Assembly (NCBI GenBank): GCA_035649895.1
Contig: DASRIS010000139.1
Coordinates: 1 to 6,326, forward strand
DNA length: 6,326 nucleotides
Direction of reading: 5' to 3'
Source of the DNA: DASSUC01 sp035649895
GTDB lineage: Bacteria; Actinomycetota; Actinomycetes; Mycobacteriales; Micromonosporaceae
The notes under the pieces are model-generated. The model made no database searches and was not told where the DNA came from. It was given only the letters and a program-made list of their open reading frames with translations. Below, one piece after another: positions 4,545 through 6,326 of this stretch (position 1 is the first letter of the stretch; the number at the start of each line of letters is the position of its first letter). The translations under genes were made by a program, and so were the position numbers.

Positions 4545-5999
4545 TCAGCAGGTCTGGCCGGCGCAGGCCTGTAGCCGGTGGAGCTGTTCGGCGAGCGCGG
4601 CCCGGACCTGTGCATAGGCCGCGTCAGCATGGCGGGAGCGCAGCTGGTAGGGGTCTATGGACAGGTCGTAGAGCTCACGCTCCCCGGTGGAGTGTTCGAT
4701 GTAGACGAACCGGGCGGTGCGGACCGCCGCGTACCATCGGGCCCCGTTGGAGCGCGGACCGGTCTCCACGAGCAGGGCTGTGCGGCCCGATACGGTCAGC
4801 AGCGAACGGCCATCGATGGTGATCCCCGGGGTGGCCTGCGCCACCGCCAGCACTGTGGCGGCCAGGTCGATGTTGCCGGCCGGGACCGTGCTGGTCGCGC
4901 CGGCAGAGACACCGGGGCCGCGCAGGATCAGCGGGACCCGGATCGACTCCTCGTACGGGTGGATCTTGCCGTTGGGGATGCGGTGCTCGCCCTGCAGCCA
5001 GCCGTTGTCGGAGGTGAACACGAACAGCGTGTTCGCCAGCTCGCCGCGGGCCGCCAGGGTGTCCACAATGGACTTGACTGCCTCGTCGACGGCGAGCAGC
5101 GACTCCAGCCGGGACCGGTAGGTCTTGGTGATGCCGGCGACAGCGGTCGCGTCCAGCAGCGGCAGGGCGCGGATGTGGGCCGGCTTGTCGTTCACGTCGA
5201 GTTCGTTGAACGACGCCGGCTGGGGCAGCGGGGCGTTGGCGAAGGCGCCGCGGTGGCGGGGGGCCGGCCTGGGGTTGCGGTTGCCGTTGGTGGAGGCCCA
5301 CCCGACCTCGGTGTGCGGGGCCAGCGGCGCCACGGACAGGAAGAACGGCGCCGCACCGGGTGCCTTGCGGTTGACGTAGTCGACCGCCTTCTTCGCGTAC
5401 ACGTCGGTCTGGTAGAGCGCCGGGTCCTCCACGTCGTCCTGGCCGTAGGTGACCAGGTTGCCGTTCTCGTTGATGGTGTAGCCCCACATGCGGTAGGTGC
5501 TCGGGTCCACCGAGCCGTACCACTCGCCCCAGCCGGGCGGGATCTCCACCGGGTTCTGCGTGCCGTACCCGTTGAGATACTTGCCGATGTGGGCGGTCTG
5601 GTAGCCGGCGCGGGACAGCCACACCGGCAGGGTCTCGTCACCGCGCAGCTGGTAGTAGCCGCCGTCGGGTGCGGAGTTGGCCAGCACGTCGTGGTTGTGC
5701 GGGTACTGGCCGGTCAGGTAGGTCGCCCGGGACGGGCAGCACAGCGGGTACGCCACGAAGCTGTTGCTGAACGTCGTGCCGGCGTTGGCCAGCAGCGCCT
5801 TGACGTTGGGCATCACCGCCAGCGACGATACGTTCTGGTCGTCGGTCATGAAGACCACGACATTGGGCCGGGAGTCCGCCACCACCTCCGTGGTGGTGTT
5901 CGCGGCCACCGCCGATGAGCTGGCCAGCACAGCCAGGATGATCGCCGCGAGAGCTAGCCCTTTTCCAGTACGGGTTCTGGAACGCGTCATGCCGCCCAT
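4545..5999 (-). CDS. Secreted type I sulfatase, N-acetylglucosamine-6-sulfatase-like
   Basis: This 484-aa exported formylglycine-dependent sulfatase hydrolyses a sulfate ester. From ATG 5999, a basic N-region and hydrophobic core (~15-33) ending SSSAVAA form a signal peptide. The catalytic set is visible: Asp53/Asp54 (PNVVVFMTDD), Cys87 in C-C-P-S-R (87-91) as the formylglycine precursor with Arg91, Lys140 in the second sulfatase signature (GYQTAHIGKYL), His229 (APHT), Asp331/Asn332 (FTSDNGW) and Lys345. The sequence around YPLCCPSRATYLTGQYPHNH, the GKYLNGYG segment and a C-terminal LQACAGQTC resemble the animal GNS lysosomal glucosamine-6-sulfatase (LQSCSGPTC from memory), so that subfamily is likely; the real substrate is unknown. 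ATG 5990 and GTG 6002 are nearby alternatives. GGATGGGG just upstream can serve as ribosome site. The frame is open to 6242, but that would bury the signal peptide. A strong terminator follows. The activating FGE enzyme is not in the window. Confidence 0.93.
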   Translation of the reverse strand: MGGMTRSRTRTGKGLALAAIILAVLASSSAVAANTTTEVVADSRPNVVVFMTDDQNVSSLAVMPNVKALLANAGTTFSNSFVAYPLCCPSRATYLTGQYPHNHDVLANSAPDGGYYQLRGDETLPVWLSRAGYQTAHIGKYLNGYGTQNPVEIPPGWGEWYGSVDPSTYRMWGYTINENGNLVTYGQDDVEDPALYQTDVYAKKAVDYVNRKAPGAAPFFLSVAPLAPHTEVGWASTNGNRNPRPAPRHRGAFANAPLPQPASFNELDVNDKPAHIRALPLLDATAVAGITKTYRSRLESLLAVDEAVKSIVDTLAARGELANTLFVFTSDNGWLQGEHRIPNGKIHPYEESIRVPLILRGPGVSAGATSTVPAGNIDLAATVLAVAQATPGITIDGRSLLTVSGRTALLVETGPRSNGARWYAAVRTARFVYIEHSTGERELYDLSIDPYQLRSRHADAAYAQVRAALAEQLHRLQACAGQTC

Positions 6000-6002
6000 C
6001 AC

Positions 6003-6317
6003 CCCATCCGATCGTTCGGGTTCGGTCAACAAGACGACAGAGCCCGGTAAGCCGAGCGCACTGCGTCGATCGCTGGACAGCCTCCTGATCGGTACTGACC
6101 GTGGCTGCACGATAACCAAGATCACGACGGCGGGCGCCGTTTGTACGGTTGCGCTGGGCGGCTGCTGCAAGCTGGCCGCGACCGGCACTAGCCCGAGTGT
6201 CCTGGATAAGTTGATCTTGACTGTGGAGGTGGTCGAGCGCACGCGGCCTGACCTGCGACGGCGGGTCGACGTTCACCCGTTGCGGTACCCACGAGGCGTA
6301 TGACCTAAAGTGGGTGT
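6003..6317. other. Divergent intergenic region without a supported gene
   Basis: This ~315 bp stretch is somewhat less GC-rich than the flanking genes. Open frames crossing it have atypical composition and no recognisable domain. On the minus strand TTGACC (6029-6024) resembles a -35 for the sulfatase, but no good -10 follows at 16-18 nt before the start. No tRNA, strong hairpin or repeat was found. It probably holds the sulfatase promoter and 5' leader plus the promoter of the gene at the right edge. Confidence 0.5.
6306..6311 (+). promoter_or_regulatory. Possible -10 box TAAAGT for a gene at the right edge
   Basis: TAAAGT fits TAnnnT and ends 6 nt before GTG 6318, the same geometry as the TAGGGT box before GT87 in this window. 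TTGCGG at 6280-6285 is a -35-like element, but the spacer of 20 nt is too long to be convincing. Confidence 0.35.
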
Positions 6318-6326
6318 GTGGCGAGC
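6318..6326 (+). CDS. Possible start of a rightward gene, cut by the window edge
   Basis: GTG GCG AGC could be the first three codons (Met-Ala-Ser) of a leaderless rightward gene divergent from the sulfatase. Only nine bases are available, so nothing about the product can be said. GTG at 6316 or 6314 are competing starts in other frames. The call rests only on the -10-like box 6 nt upstream and on the divergent gap needing a promoter. Confidence 0.25.

Noticed and set aside
4578..5918. 446-codon rightward open frame opposite the sulfatase
   Set aside because: It is fully antisense to a sulfatase with complete catalytic motifs. Its translation is Val/Gly/Arg/His-rich with no domain, as expected of a GC-rich shadow frame.
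6000..6242. 81-residue N-terminal extension of the sulfatase
   Set aside because: It would push the signal peptide to residue ~95; the start near 5999 has a ribosome site and a normal signal peptide.

Overview
The window looks like chromosomal DNA from a high-GC actinomycete, most likely a Micromonosporaceae-type organism (Micromonospora, Salinispora or a relative). The reasons are the very high GC content with G/C at almost every third codon position, GTG/TTG start codons, TAnnnT boxes placed 6 nt before start codons (the leaderless-mRNA layout), a GT87 mannosyltransferase, and a tRNA-His next to oligoribonuclease. The genus assignment is inference; the actinobacterial assignment is firm.

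Layout, left to right. (1) The 3' part of a rightward L,D-transpeptidase (to 500) that enters from the left edge. (2) A perfect 30-bp palindrome (604-633), which probably terminates both that gene and the leftward tRNA-His(GUG) at 660-733. (3) The leftward oligoribonuclease gene orn (796-1395). (4) Divergent from orn, a rightward GT87 membrane mannosyltransferase (1453-2832) with a likely leaderless promoter. (5) A leftward copper-protein gene (2718-4352) encoding a CopC-CopD fusion with an extra YtkA-like C-terminal domain; its 3' end overlaps the GT87 3' end by 115 bp. (6) A non-coding strip (4353-4544) with about four imperfect 28-30 bp tandem repeats running into a 13-bp-stem terminator hairpin. 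(7) A leftward secreted sulfatase (4545-5999) resembling N-acetylglucosamine-6-sulfatase. (8) About 315 bp without a convincing gene, ending in what may be the leaderless start of a rightward gene cut off by the right edge.

The genes do not form one pathway. Transcription units are mostly single genes separated by terminators or divergent/convergent junctions. Three of them share an envelope theme: peptidoglycan 3-3 cross-linking, mannosylation of polyprenyl/PI glycolipids, and copper handling at the membrane. The sulfatase is exported, and orn and tRNA-His are housekeeping. I see no new multi-gene system. The points most worth checking are the repeat/terminator strip upstream of copCD, the convergent coding overlap at 2718-2832, the three-domain copper protein with a repeated Asp-Ser-His motif, and the GNS-like sulfatase.
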